Of a stretch of DNA of 7,175 nt, positions 1-6,795 are shown piece after piece (within the stretch, counting starts at the first letter, position 1; each line of letters begins with the position of its first letter). The stretch covers positions 1 through 7,175 of the forward strand of contig DAORSV010000069.1 of the NCBI GenBank assembly GCA_035443705.1. Direction: 5' to 3'. The DNA comes from CADEGZ01 sp035443705 (lineage in GTDB: Bacteria > Pseudomonadota > Gammaproteobacteria > UBA6186 > Azoamicaceae). Made by a program: the position numbers and the translations under genes. The notes beneath the pieces were generated by a model, which was not told where the DNA came from, did no database searches, and saw nothing but the letters and a program-made list of their open reading frames with translations.

Positions 1-303
1 CTTGAGTTTCCAGGTGGGCGTGTGGCTGGATATGGCAATGGCGGTGTCCGCCCGTGTTTGTGGATTGCCGATGGTGGACGCGAAGACGAAACCATTGGAA
101 CGGCGCAAGGCTTGCATTTTGCTTTTGTAGCGCCGAGTGCAGCAGCTGTTGATCAATGGTACGCCGCTTGTTTAAAACTGGGTGGTAAAGATAATGGCGC
201 CCCTGGAACACGTCCGCACTACCACCCAAATTATTACGGTGCGTTTGTTATAGATCCAAACGGTTGGCGTATTGAAGCCTGCTTTCACCATCATCAGCCA
301 TAA
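1..303 (+). CDS. VOC family (glyoxalase/bleomycin-resistance fold) protein, 3' part only
   Basis: This is the C-terminal 100 codons of a VOC-superfamily protein. The reading frame is open from base 1 and ends at TAA 301-303, so the real start lies upstream of the window. The GTG at 22 is internal, because conserved-looking sequence continues in frame before it. The visible part has the family's layout: a GYG strand near residue 10, GLHFAF at 37-42, a helix SAAAVDQWYAACLKLGG at 46-62, the loop DNGAPGTRPHYHP, then YYGAFVIDPNGWRIEACFHH. In metal-dependent VOC enzymes the His of GLHFAF (39) and the Glu of RIEA (92) would be candidate metal ligands. The substrate cannot be told from sequence; glyoxalase, dioxygenase and resistance proteins share this fold. 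It ends one base before atpI, so the two may share a transcript. Family assignment is firm; function is unknown. Confidence 0.88.
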   Translation, partial: LEFPGGRVAGYGNGGVRPCLWIADGGREDETIGTAQGLHFAFVAPSAAAVDQWYAACLKLGGKDNGAPGTRPHYHPNYYGAFVIDPNGWRIEACFHHHQP

Positions 304-304
304 T

Positions 305-667
305 ATGGTTTCTGTTGTTTTTCAACGCCTTGGCTGGGTTATTTTATTCATAGCCTGCATTAGCGTCGCCCTGCTATATCTGTTTAGTCTTAACAAGGGC
401 GTTTCTTTTGCGCTAGGCGCTGGTGTAAGCCTTTTCCCTATACTTCTCTTTGGTCGGATATTTTTTAAAACTAAGGATACAGCAAGCACCGCTAAAAAAA
501 TTGTCAATGCTTTTTACATTGGCGAAGCGATCAAAATATTAACCACGATTGTATTATTTATACTTGTGTTTCAATGGCAAGCATTAGTCCCCTTATTTTT
601 ATTTTTAGGATTTATTGCAGCGCAATTGAGTTGCTTGTTGATATTCTCATTGAAGTGTAATAATTGA
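305..667 (+). CDS. atpI: ATP synthase accessory protein I (AtpI)
   Basis: AtpI is a small inner-membrane protein encoded at the head of many atp operons. It is not part of the finished enzyme; in other bacteria it has been linked to c-ring assembly and Mg2+ handling. The 120-aa product shows four hydrophobic segments at roughly residues 10-28, 32-50, 74-90 and 93-115. It carries the family-typical FYIGEAIK at 70-77, just before the third segment. I chose the ATG at 305. A TTG at 272 would add 11 residues but overlaps the upstream VOC gene and is a weaker start codon. No Shine-Dalgarno sequence is evident before 305. With only one base after the VOC stop codon, translation may be coupled to the upstream gene. 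The protein is poorly conserved in general, so identification rests on the FYxGExxK motif, topology, length and position. Confidence 0.9.
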   Translation: MVSVVFQRLGWVILFIACISVALLYLFSLNKGVSFALGAGVSLFPILLFGRIFFKTKDTASTAKKIVNAFYIGEAIKILTTIVLFILVFQWQALVPLFLFLGFIAAQLSCLLIFSLKCNN

Positions 668-751
668 ATGCATGATACCTAACAAACTGACGCGCAGTCA
701 ATCTAGAGCACCTGATAACCTACTGCTAAAAATATGTTACCGCAGTGTTGC

Positions 752-781
752 TTGTCTTAACTTATAAACAACTGCTATATT
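752..781 (+). promoter_or_regulatory. Candidate sigma70 promoter with extended -10 upstream of atpB
   Basis: A TTGTCT at 752-757 resembles the -35 box (TTGACA). It is followed after 18 bases by TATATT at 776-781, a good -10 box. TGC lies directly before the -10 (773-775), which gives the extended -10 form TGnTATAAT. Transcription would start near 787-789, leaving a leader of about 35 bases before atpB. An internal promoter here would let the structural genes be expressed independently of atpI and the VOC gene. This is pattern matching only. Confidence 0.5.
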
Positions 782-806
782 TCAAAGAAGGTGGAGATTA
801 AATAAC

Positions 807-812
807 AGAAGG
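807..812 (+). promoter_or_regulatory. Ribosome binding site of atpB
   Basis: AGAAGG lies 10 bases before the GTG start at 823. The same site is 5 bases before an ATG at 818 that opens the two-codon frame ATG-TTG-TGA, so its spacing suits that ATG better than the atpB start. In the atpB frame, a TAA at 799-801 rules out any start further upstream, and there is no other usable start codon between it and 823. Confidence 0.6.
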
Positions 813-822
813 TACAAATGTT

Positions 823-1596
823 GTGAGCGAGAGTTTGGGCGAAGCTTTAAATGCGACGAGCTACATTCAGCATCATTTGCAACATTGGACACTGAAAACA
901 GAGTTTGGGACGTATTATCTTGATACACTGCTTTCTTCTTGGGTTATTGGTATAACTTTTCTTTTTCTGTTTTGGCGTGTTGCAAAACGTGCGACCGTAG
1001 ACGCTCCTGGTTTTATGCAAAATTTTATAGAGTTGCTCTACGAGTTTGTGCAAAAGCAGGTTCAAGAAACTTTTCATGGAAGAAGCGCGTTGATAGCGCC
1101 TTTGGCATTAACGATTTTTGTCTGGGTGTTTCTCATGAATTTCATGGATTTGATCCCAGTCGATCTTCTTCCCAGAGTGTTAGCAAATGTAGGGGTGCCG
1201 CACTTTAAATCTGTTCCTACCGCAGATCCCAATTTAACGCTGGGAATGTCGCTATCAGTCTTTTTATTGACGATTGTTTATGCTATCAAAATTAAAGGAT
1301 TCGGCGGGTTTTTAAAAGAAATAACCTGCAAACCCTTTGGGTGCTGGTTGTTTCCCGTGAATATCGCGTTAAAGCTCGTGGAAGAATTGGCAAAACCGCT
1401 ATCGCTAGGGTTACGACTTTTTGGCAACATGTATGCGGGTGAATTGATTTTTATTTTGATTGGATTATTAGGGTTTTCACAAGGTTTTTTAGGGGTTCCT
1501 TGGGCTATTTTTCATATTTTGGTGATTACCATACAAGCGTTTATTTTTATGATGCTAACCATTGTGTATCTTAGCCTAGCCAGTGAATCGCATTAA
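823..1596 (+). CDS. atpB: F1Fo ATP synthase subunit a
   Basis: Subunit a is the Fo stator protein that forms the two proton half-channels next to the c ring in the inner membrane. The 257-aa product is slightly shorter than the 271 aa of E. coli. It matches that protein strongly in SALIAPLALTIFVWVFLMNFMDLIP (88-112) and KPLSLGLRLFGNMYAGELIFILI (191-213). The essential arginine is R198 (E. coli R210). N202 and E207 (E. coli N214 and E219), H231 (H245) and Q238 (Q252) are also present, so the proton path looks intact. Several strongly hydrophobic helices are visible, ending in the family-typical FHILVITIQAFIFMMLTIVYLSLASE. The GTG start at 823 is the only usable one, because a stop at 799 closes the frame upstream. 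It is the first gene after the candidate internal promoter; atpE follows after 27 bases. Confidence 0.98.
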   Translation: MSESLGEALNATSYIQHHLQHWTLKTEFGTYYLDTLLSSWVIGITFLFLFWRVAKRATVDAPGFMQNFIELLYEFVQKQVQETFHGRSALIAPLALTIFVWVFLMNFMDLIPVDLLPRVLANVGVPHFKSVPTADPNLTLGMSLSVFLLTIVYAIKIKGFGGFLKEITCKPFGCWLFPVNIALKLVEELAKPLSLGLRLFGNMYAGELIFILIGLLGFSQGFLGVPWAIFHILVITIQAFIFMMLTIVYLSLASESH

Positions 1597-1623
1597 TTTG
1601 TTTTTATTTTGATTGGGGGTATT
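1597..1623 (+). promoter_or_regulatory. T-rich leader and Shine-Dalgarno of atpE
   Basis: The gap between atpB and atpE is very T-rich and ends in GGGGGT (1615-1620), which can pair with the anti-Shine-Dalgarno sequence including one G-U pair. In E. coli a U-rich segment before the atpE Shine-Dalgarno acts as a translational enhancer, helping to make the roughly ten c subunits needed per enzyme. A similar role here is inferred from composition only. GGGGGT lies 3 bases from the ATG at 1624 and 12 bases from the ATG at 1633. Confidence 0.5.
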
Positions 1624-1932
1624 ATGTCGGAAATGTCTATTCAAGCTGTTACATTGGTGGCTAATCTGCAAGGGATTACAACTATTGCGGTGGCTATTTT
1701 AATTAGTATTGGCGCCATTGGAACCGCCATAGGCTTTGCATTACTGGGCGGAAAGTTCTTGGAAGGATCTGCAAGACAACCCGAAATGATGGGGCAGTTG
1801 CAAGTGAAAATGTTCATTATCGCAGGCCTCTTAGATGCGGTAACGATGATTGGCGTGGGTGTTGCGCTGTTTTTTACTTTTGCAAATCCGTTTATGTCTC
1901 AGCTGTTAGATCTTTTGCAAGCGGTTAAATAA
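1624..1932 (+). CDS. atpE: F1Fo ATP synthase subunit c (c-ring proteolipid)
   Basis: Subunit c forms the rotating ring of Fo; each copy carries one proton per turn. The 102-aa product is a two-helix hairpin. Helix 1 (about 17-42) contains the small-residue pattern ISIGAIGTAIGFALLGG. The polar loop is RQPE at 51-54. Helix 2 (about 62-88) carries the proton-binding Asp at D71 in GLLDAVTMIGVGVALFF. The residues after D71 (A-V-T) do not look like the Glu-Ser/Thr sodium-binding pattern, so proton coupling is expected. The protein is clearly longer than the E. coli form (79 aa), with extra residues before helix 1 and a tail, MSQLLDLLQAVK, after the conserved FANPF. I chose the ATG at 1624. A second ATG at 1633 (99 aa) is possible given the position of GGGGGT, and a TTG at 1609 is rejected. 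Confidence 0.97.
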   Translation: MSEMSIQAVTLVANLQGITTIAVAILISIGAIGTAIGFALLGGKFLEGSARQPEMMGQLQVKMFIIAGLLDAVTMIGVGVALFFTFANPFMSQLLDLLQAVK

Positions 1933-1947
1933 AGGGCGCTATCGTAC

Positions 1948-2430
1948 ATGGATATTAACGCAACATTAATCGGGCAAATGATAACTTTTTCTTTATTTGT
2001 TTGGTTTACGATGAAGTTTGTATGGCCACATTTAGAGAAAATTTTGCACGATCGCCAACAAAAAATTGCAGAAGGTTTAGCGGCGTCAGAGCGCGGGCAT
2101 AAGGAATTAGAAATTTCTCAAAAATATGCCATTCAACATATTCATGAAGCACGAAGCAAGGCAGTCGAGACCATCGAGCATGCTAAAAAACTAGCAGCCA
2201 CAATTGTTGAAGAAGCTAAAGCAGAAGCCGTACGCGAGCGTGAAAAAATAGTTGCTTTGGGGCATGAAGAAATCGCACAGGCGCTAAATCAGGCCAAAAC
2301 ACAAATACAAACAGAGATAGTCGATCTCGCTATTAAAAGTACCGAAAAATTATTGGGACGTGTTATTTCCGAAAGTGATCAAAAAATGTTATTGGATGCA
2401 GGCATGCATTATCCACCCCAAAAACAGTGA
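1948..2430 (+). CDS. atpF: F1Fo ATP synthase subunit b (peripheral stalk)
   Basis: Subunit b dimerises to form the peripheral stalk that stops F1 from turning with the rotor. The 160-aa product (E. coli 156) begins MDINATLIGQ, close to the E. coli MNLNATILGQ. It has one membrane helix at about 8-27 ending in FVWPHL. R36 in the HDRQQKIAEGLA segment matches the conserved E. coli R36. From about residue 34 to 140 it is a long charged, Ala-rich helix typical of the b dimerisation coiled coil, including VEEAKAEAVREREKIVA (87-103). The last residues, AGMHYPPQKQ, are unusual: the family normally ends in a hydrophobic helix that contacts delta. The ATG at 1948 is preceded by AAAGGG at 1931-1936, 11 bases upstream. 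Confidence 0.97.
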   Translation: MDINATLIGQMITFSLFVWFTMKFVWPHLEKILHDRQQKIAEGLAASERGHKELEISQKYAIQHIHEARSKAVETIEHAKKLAATIVEEAKAEAVREREKIVALGHEEIAQALNQAKTQIQTEIVDLAIKSTEKLLGRVISESDQKMLLDAGMHYPPQKQ

Positions 2431-2443
2431 GTAAGGAATTGGT

Positions 2444-2980
2444 ATGGCAGAAAAAATGACGATAGCTCGTCCATACGCAAAAGCTGTTTTTGAATGCGCA
2501 ACAGAATCTCAAAAAACAGCAGAGTGGACACAAGCGCTTTGGGTTTTGTCTGCGGTTGTTAAAGATCATCAAGTAAACGCGTTGCTTCGAGAAGACACCA
2601 TATCGATGCAAGAGATAGTTGAATTTTTTTTAGCAGTTTGCAAAAGCAGTTTAGGCAAACCCTTACATAATTTTATTATATTATTAGCGCAAAGAAAACG
2701 ATTGGAAATATTGCCAGAAATCGAATTATTGTACAAAAAAATGCAATTAGATTCAGAAAATAAAATCGAAGTATATTTTGAAGCAGCTGTACCTTTAGAT
2801 AAAGGTCAAGAGGAAGCATATCAGAAAACATTGGAAAAATATTTTGCGCGAAAGGTAACCATGGCGTGTTCTATCAATACGAGTCTCTTAGGCGGCTTTT
2901 TAGCTAAGGCCGGTAATTTTGAGATAGATGGTTCTATTCGTGGATCTTTAACAAATCTTAAAATGGCTATGGGTGATTAA
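2444..2980 (+). CDS. atpH: F1Fo ATP synthase subunit delta (OSCP)
   Basis: Delta caps the F1 head and joins it to the b stalk. The 178-aa product (E. coli 177) starts with the family-typical MTIARPYAKAVFECA after a short MAEK. It has a helical N-terminal domain to about residue 105. The conserved C-terminal region is SLLGGFLAKAGNFEIDGSIRGSL (147-169), which matches the OSCP/delta signature. AAGGAA at 2433-2438 lies 5 bases before the ATG, a well-placed ribosome binding site. The stop codon TAA directly abuts the atpA ATG with no bases between, so delta and alpha translation is probably coupled. Confidence 0.97.
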   Translation: MAEKMTIARPYAKAVFECATESQKTAEWTQALWVLSAVVKDHQVNALLREDTISMQEIVEFFLAVCKSSLGKPLHNFIILLAQRKRLEILPEIELLYKKMQLDSENKIEVYFEAAVPLDKGQEEAYQKTLEKYFARKVTMACSINTSLLGGFLAKAGNFEIDGSIRGSLTNLKMAMGD

Positions 2981-4522
2981 ATGATTCTAAATCCGTCCGA
3001 AATCAGTGAATTAATTAAAGAGAATATTAAAAATTATAATGTGGCACCTATTGTTAAAAATGTCGGTAAAATTGTGAGTCTTGCCGACGGTATTGTGCGT
3101 ATCCATGGTTTAGAAACTGTACAATATGGGGAACGCTTATCATTTGAAGGAAATCATTTTGGGATTGCGCTTAATTTAGAGCGTGATTCGGTCGGTGCTG
3201 TCGTGTTGGGTTCTACAGAAGATTTAGCAGAAGGTCAAAAGGTTTGGTGTACAGGCGAAATTTTAAAAGTCCCTGTAGGAGAAGCGTTATTAGGACGCGT
3301 GGTAGATGCTTTAGGGCGACCTATTGATGATCGCGGTGCGATTGAGGCGAGCGAGATGTCGCCCATAGAAAAAGTTGCTCCCGGCGTTATTTGGCGACAA
3401 TCGGTTAGCCAACCCTTACAAACAGGTCTTAAATCAATCGACACCATGGTGCCTATTGGTAGAGGACAGCGGGAATTAATTATTGGTGATAGACAAACTG
3501 GAAAGACGGCCATTGCCATTGATACCATCATTAATCAAAAAAATTCTGGTATAAAATGTATTTATGTTGCCATTGGTCAAAAGGCATCGCAGGTTGCATC
3601 GGTGGTTCGAAAACTAGAAGAACATGGCGCCATGAAGCATACCATTGTGGTTGCAGCAACAGCCGCCGAATCTGCTGCGCTGCAATATATTGCGCCCTAT
3701 TCGGGTTGTACCATGGGCGAATATTTTAGAGATAAAGGTGAAGACGCGTTAATTATTTATGATGATTTAACCAAGCAAGCATGGGCCTATCGTCAAGTTT
3801 CTTTGTTATTACGTAGACCGCCGGGTCGAGAAGCGTATCCCGGTGATGTATTTTATTTGCATTCTCGTTTACTAGAACGGGCGTCACGCGTGAATGAAGC
3901 CTATGTTGAGCGTGCAACAGAAGGTCGTGTAAAAGGACGTACAGGTTCGCTGACTGCGTTACCGATTATCGAAACACAAGCTGGGGATGTTTCCGCTTTT
4001 GTGCCTACGAATGTTATTTCAATTACGGATGGGCAAATTTACTTAGAGACAGATTTATTTAATGCGGGCGTTCGGCCTGCGATTAATGCAGGGCTTTCTG
4101 TCTCGCGTGTGGGTGGTGCAGCTCAAACTAAGATCATTAAAAAATTGGGTGGTGGTGTAAGGCTTGCGCTGGCGCAATATCGAGAGTTGGCTGCTTTCGC
4201 ACAATTTGCTTCCGATTTAGATGAAGTCACACGTAAACAGTTAGAGCGAGGACAACGCGTTGTTGAGCTATTAAAACAAAAACAATTTTCACCGCTGACT
4301 GTTGCAGAAATGGCGGTCTCTTTAATATCCTCAGAAAAAGGCTATTTAGACGATATTTCTTTAAAGAAAATCGTCGATTTTGAGCGTGACTTATTGCAAC
4401 ATGTACGCCTTCATCATATGGTACTTTTACAACGAATCAATCAGGAACAAACATTAAGTCCTGAGATTGAATTGGCCTTAATAAGCGTGGTCGAAGAATT
4501 TAAAGCGGCCTGGATTATATAA
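2981..4522 (+). CDS. atpA: F1Fo ATP synthase subunit alpha
   Basis: Alpha forms the non-catalytic nucleotide sites of the alpha3-beta3 head. At 513 aa it has the same length as E. coli alpha and aligns with it by eye without gaps at the key sites. It has an N-terminal beta-barrel domain (about 25-95), Walker A GDRQTGKT at 169-176, and LIIYDDL around 257-263 as Walker B. The arginine finger R376 sits in the family signature PAINAGLSVSRVGGAAQ (366-382), followed by ALAQYRELAAFAQFASDLD (396-414) and a helical C-terminal domain. The start ATG directly follows the atpH stop, with GGGTGA (2971-2976) inside atpH as a likely ribosome binding site. The stop TAA shares its last base with the atpG ATG. 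Confidence 0.99.
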   Translation: MILNPSEISELIKENIKNYNVAPIVKNVGKIVSLADGIVRIHGLETVQYGERLSFEGNHFGIALNLERDSVGAVVLGSTEDLAEGQKVWCTGEILKVPVGEALLGRVVDALGRPIDDRGAIEASEMSPIEKVAPGVIWRQSVSQPLQTGLKSIDTMVPIGRGQRELIIGDRQTGKTAIAIDTIINQKNSGIKCIYVAIGQKASQVASVVRKLEEHGAMKHTIVVAATAAESAALQYIAPYSGCTMGEYFRDKGEDALIIYDDLTKQAWAYRQVSLLLRRPPGREAYPGDVFYLHSRLLERASRVNEAYVERATEGRVKGRTGSLTALPIIETQAGDVSAFVPTNVISITDGQIYLETDLFNAGVRPAINAGLSVSRVGGAAQTKIIKKLGGGVRLALAQYRELAAFAQFASDLDEVTRKQLERGQRVVELLKQKQFSPLTVAEMAVSLISSEKGYLDDISLKKIVDFERDLLQHVRLHHMVLLQRINQEQTLSPEIELALISVVEEFKAAWII

Positions 4523-5391
4523 TGTTAGACGCAAAAGAGATCCGCACAAAAGTTAGCAGTATTAAAAATACGCAGAAAATTACGCGGGCAATGCAAATGG
4601 TTGCGGCCAGTAAAATGCGAAAAGCACAAGATCGCATGCATGCGTCACGACCATATGCAGAAAAAGTCAAAGTTGTTATTAGTCACCTTGCGCAAGGTCG
4701 ATTGGAATATAAACACCCCTATTTAATCGAACGAGAACCCAAACGGGTTGGTTTTATGGTCGTCTCAACCGATAGAGGGCTTTGCGGAGGCTTGAATGCT
4801 AATTTATTAAAAGTGACGGTGCAAGATATGCGCACTTGGCACGAAAAAGAAACACCCATTGATATTTGTAGTATTGGTAAAAAAGCTGAGAGTTTTTTTA
4901 AGCGCATGGGAGGCAATATTGTCTCCTCTGTCTCAAATCTCGGAAATAAGCCCAGTATTTTAGATGTTATTGGTACAGTAAAAGTGATGCTTGACTTGTA
5001 TAACGAAGAGAAATTAGATCGCATTTACTTGGTTTACAATAAATTTATCAATACAGTGATTCAAAAGCCCATGTTAGAGATGGTGTTACCTATCGTTGAT
5101 ACGACACCCAGTATTGAAAACAACGGAAAATTTTCTTGGGATTATTTATACGAGCCCGATGCTAAAGGTTTGCTTAATGCTTTGTTGGTGCGTTATATAG
5201 AATCATTAGTCTATCAGGGTATCGTCGAAAATATTGCTTGTGAGCAAGCAGCCAGAATGATTGCGATGAAAAATGCATCGGATAATGCTTCCGAATTAAT
5301 TGATGAACTTCAACTTATGTATAATAAAGCCAGGCAAGCTTCAATTACCCGAGAATTATCGGAAATTGTAGCAGGTGCTGCAGCGGTTTAG
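4522..5391 (+). CDS. atpG: F1Fo ATP synthase subunit gamma (central shaft)
   Basis: Gamma is the rotor shaft that turns inside the alpha3-beta3 head and couples the c ring to catalysis. The 289-aa product (E. coli 287) has both coiled-coil ends conserved. The N-terminal helix contains KITRAMQMVAASKMRKAQ at 19-36. The C-terminal helix ends in ITRELSEIVAGAAAV at 275-289, matching the gamma signature. The central Rossmann-like domain has STDRGLCGGLN at 82-92. The ATG overlaps the atpA stop by one base (TAATG), a typical translational coupling arrangement. Confidence 0.98.
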   Translation: MLDAKEIRTKVSSIKNTQKITRAMQMVAASKMRKAQDRMHASRPYAEKVKVVISHLAQGRLEYKHPYLIEREPKRVGFMVVSTDRGLCGGLNANLLKVTVQDMRTWHEKETPIDICSIGKKAESFFKRMGGNIVSSVSNLGNKPSILDVIGTVKVMLDLYNEEKLDRIYLVYNKFINTVIQKPMLEMVLPIVDTTPSIENNGKFSWDYLYEPDAKGLLNALLVRYIESLVYQGIVENIACEQAARMIAMKNASDNASELIDELQLMYNKARQASITRELSEIVAGAAAV

Positions 5392-5396
5392 GGGGA
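5391..5396 (+). promoter_or_regulatory. Ribosome binding site of atpD
   Basis: GGGGGA starts on the last base of the atpG stop codon and lies 4 bases before the GTG start at 5401. It fixes the atpD start, which is a GTG rather than an ATG and yields an N-terminus (MDTGKIVQIMGAVVDVEF) in register with other beta subunits. Confidence 0.75.
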
Positions 5397-5400
5397 ATAG

Positions 5401-6783
5401 GTGGATACGGGAAAAATTGTACAAATTATGGGTGCTGTCGTTGATGTAGAATTTTCTAAGGGTTTAATTCCTAAAATTTATGACGCCTTAAGGGTTGAAG
5501 AAGCAGATCTGACTTTAGAGGTACAACAACAGATTGGCGATGGTGTTGTTAGAACAATTGCGATGGGTCCTTCCGAAGGGTTGTGTCGTGGTTTAAGCGT
5601 AACGAATACGGGGGCGCCAATTACAGTTTCGGTCGGTAAAAAAACCTTGGGTCGAATCATGGATGTCTTAGGACGCCCAATTGATGAAAAAGGGCCGATT
5701 GGTTCAGAAACATTTTTACCTATTCACCGTTCGCCACCCGCCTATAGTGAACAAGCGGCAAATGAAGCGTTACTCGAAACGGGTATCAAAGTGATTGATC
5801 TGATTTGTCCTTTTGCTAAAGGTGGAAAAGTCGGATTGTTTGGTGGTGCAGGTGTTGGCAAAACCGTTAACATGATGGAGTTGATTCGAAATATTGCGAT
5901 AGAACATAGCGGATATTCTGTTTTTGCAGGTGTGGGAGAACGTACGCGCGAAGGTAATGATTTTTATCACGAAATGAAAGAATCAGGTGTTTTAGATAAA
6001 GTGAGTCTGGTTTATGGTCAAATGAATGAGCCTCCGGGCAATCGCTTACGGGTTGCGCTAACAGGCTTAACCATTGCAGAACAATTTAGAGACGAAGGCC
6101 GTGATGTGCTGTTGTTTATCGATAATATTTATCGCTATACCTTGGCAGGAACCGAAGTTTCTGCCTTATTGGGTCGAATGCCTTCAGCCGTAGGATATCA
6201 ACCCACACTGGCGGAAGAAATGGGTGTATTACAAGAACGTATTACTTCTACGAAAAAAGGCTCTATTACTTCCATTCAAGCGGTTTATGTGCCGGCAGAC
6301 GATTTAACCGATCCTTCTCCTGCAACAACCTTTGCGCATTTAGATGCGACAGTTGTGTTGTCTAGACAAATTGCAGAGCTGGGCATTTATCCGGCTATCG
6401 ATCCGCTAGATTCAACGAGCAGACAATTAGATCCCAATGTGATTGGCGAAGAACATTACGATGTTGCCAGGGGGGTGCAAGGTACGCTGCAGCGTTATAA
6501 AGAACTCAAAGATATTATTGCCATTTTGGGTATGGATGAACTTTCAGACGAAGATAAACGTATGGTTGCACGCGCACGCAAGATCCAAAAATTTCTGTCG
6601 CAGCCTTTCTTCGTTGCAGAAGTATTTACAGGTTCTTCTGGAAAATATGTCTCTCTGAAAGAAACTATTCGGGGTTTTGCGGGTATTGTAGCCGGCGAAT
6701 ACGATCATGTTCCCGAACAGGCATTCTATATGGTTGGGACAATTGATGAAGTTTTGGAAAAAGCAAAAACATTAACGGTGTAA
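5401..6783 (+). CDS. atpD: F1Fo ATP synthase subunit beta (catalytic)
   Basis: Beta carries the catalytic sites that make ATP from ADP and phosphate. At 460 aa it has the same length as E. coli beta. The beta-barrel domain covers about 1-78. Walker A is GGAGVGKT at 148-155. The catalytic Glu and neighbouring Arg are E180 and R181 in AGVGERTREGND. Walker B is LLFID ending at D241, followed by R245. Y330 in GIYPA is the adenine-contacting tyrosine, and the family signature PAIDPLDSTS follows at 331-340. The lever motif that touches gamma is DELSDED at 379-385, against DELSEED in E. coli, a conservative change. The start is GTG, with GGGGGA just upstream. All catalytic residues I checked are present. 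Confidence 0.99.
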   Translation: MDTGKIVQIMGAVVDVEFSKGLIPKIYDALRVEEADLTLEVQQQIGDGVVRTIAMGPSEGLCRGLSVTNTGAPITVSVGKKTLGRIMDVLGRPIDEKGPIGSETFLPIHRSPPAYSEQAANEALLETGIKVIDLICPFAKGGKVGLFGGAGVGKTVNMMELIRNIAIEHSGYSVFAGVGERTREGNDFYHEMKESGVLDKVSLVYGQMNEPPGNRLRVALTGLTIAEQFRDEGRDVLLFIDNIYRYTLAGTEVSALLGRMPSAVGYQPTLAEEMGVLQERITSTKKGSITSIQAVYVPADDLTDPSPATTFAHLDATVVLSRQIAELGIYPAIDPLDSTSRQLDPNVIGEEHYDVARGVQGTLQRYKELKDIIAILGMDELSDEDKRMVARARKIQKFLSQPFFVAEVFTGSSGKYVSLKETIRGFAGIVAGEYDHVPEQAFYMVGTIDEVLEKAKTLTV

Positions 6784-6795
6784 CAGCGAAATTTT

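Larger units (their letters stand above)
668..822 (+). other. atpI-atpB intergenic region with atpB leader
   Basis: This 155-base stretch is the only sizeable gap inside the operon. It has no open frame worth calling and no strong GC-rich hairpin followed by T's, so I see no terminator after atpI. The right half holds a promoter-like element (752-781), two AGAAGGT copies (786-792 and 807-813) and a two-codon ATG-TTG-TGA frame that overlaps the atpB start. The left half (668-740) shows nothing recognisable beyond a short ACTG/CAGT inverted repeat around 687-699. Confidence 0.7.

Noticed and set aside
272..304. Upstream TTG start for atpI
   Set aside because: It would place 11 extra residues inside the VOC coding region. 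The ATG at 305 gives a normal AtpI N-terminus just before the first membrane segment.
687..699. ACTG/CAGT inverted repeat after atpI as a terminator
   Set aside because: The stem is only four base pairs and no run of T's follows.
847..1077. Open frame on the - strand inside atpB, plus similar - strand frames inside atpI, atpF/atpH, atpA, atpG and atpD
   Set aside because: They lie opposite strongly conserved ATP synthase genes, show no recognisable domain and have no convincing start signals. They are by-products of the coding strand.
939..1208. Second + strand frame inside atpB (89 aa)
   Set aside because: It is out of frame with the conserved subunit a sequence, has no domain-like features and is explained by codon composition.
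1609..1623. TTG start for atpE at 1609
   Set aside because: It would put the GGGGGT ribosome binding site inside the coding region, and two ATG codons follow immediately.
6443..6658. Second + strand frame inside atpD (71 aa)
   Set aside because: It overlaps the highly conserved beta C-terminal domain and has no family features.
5401..6783. DELSDED instead of DELSEED in beta as a functional oddity
   Set aside because: Glu to Asp is conservative and the motif is known to vary between species; all catalytic residues are intact.
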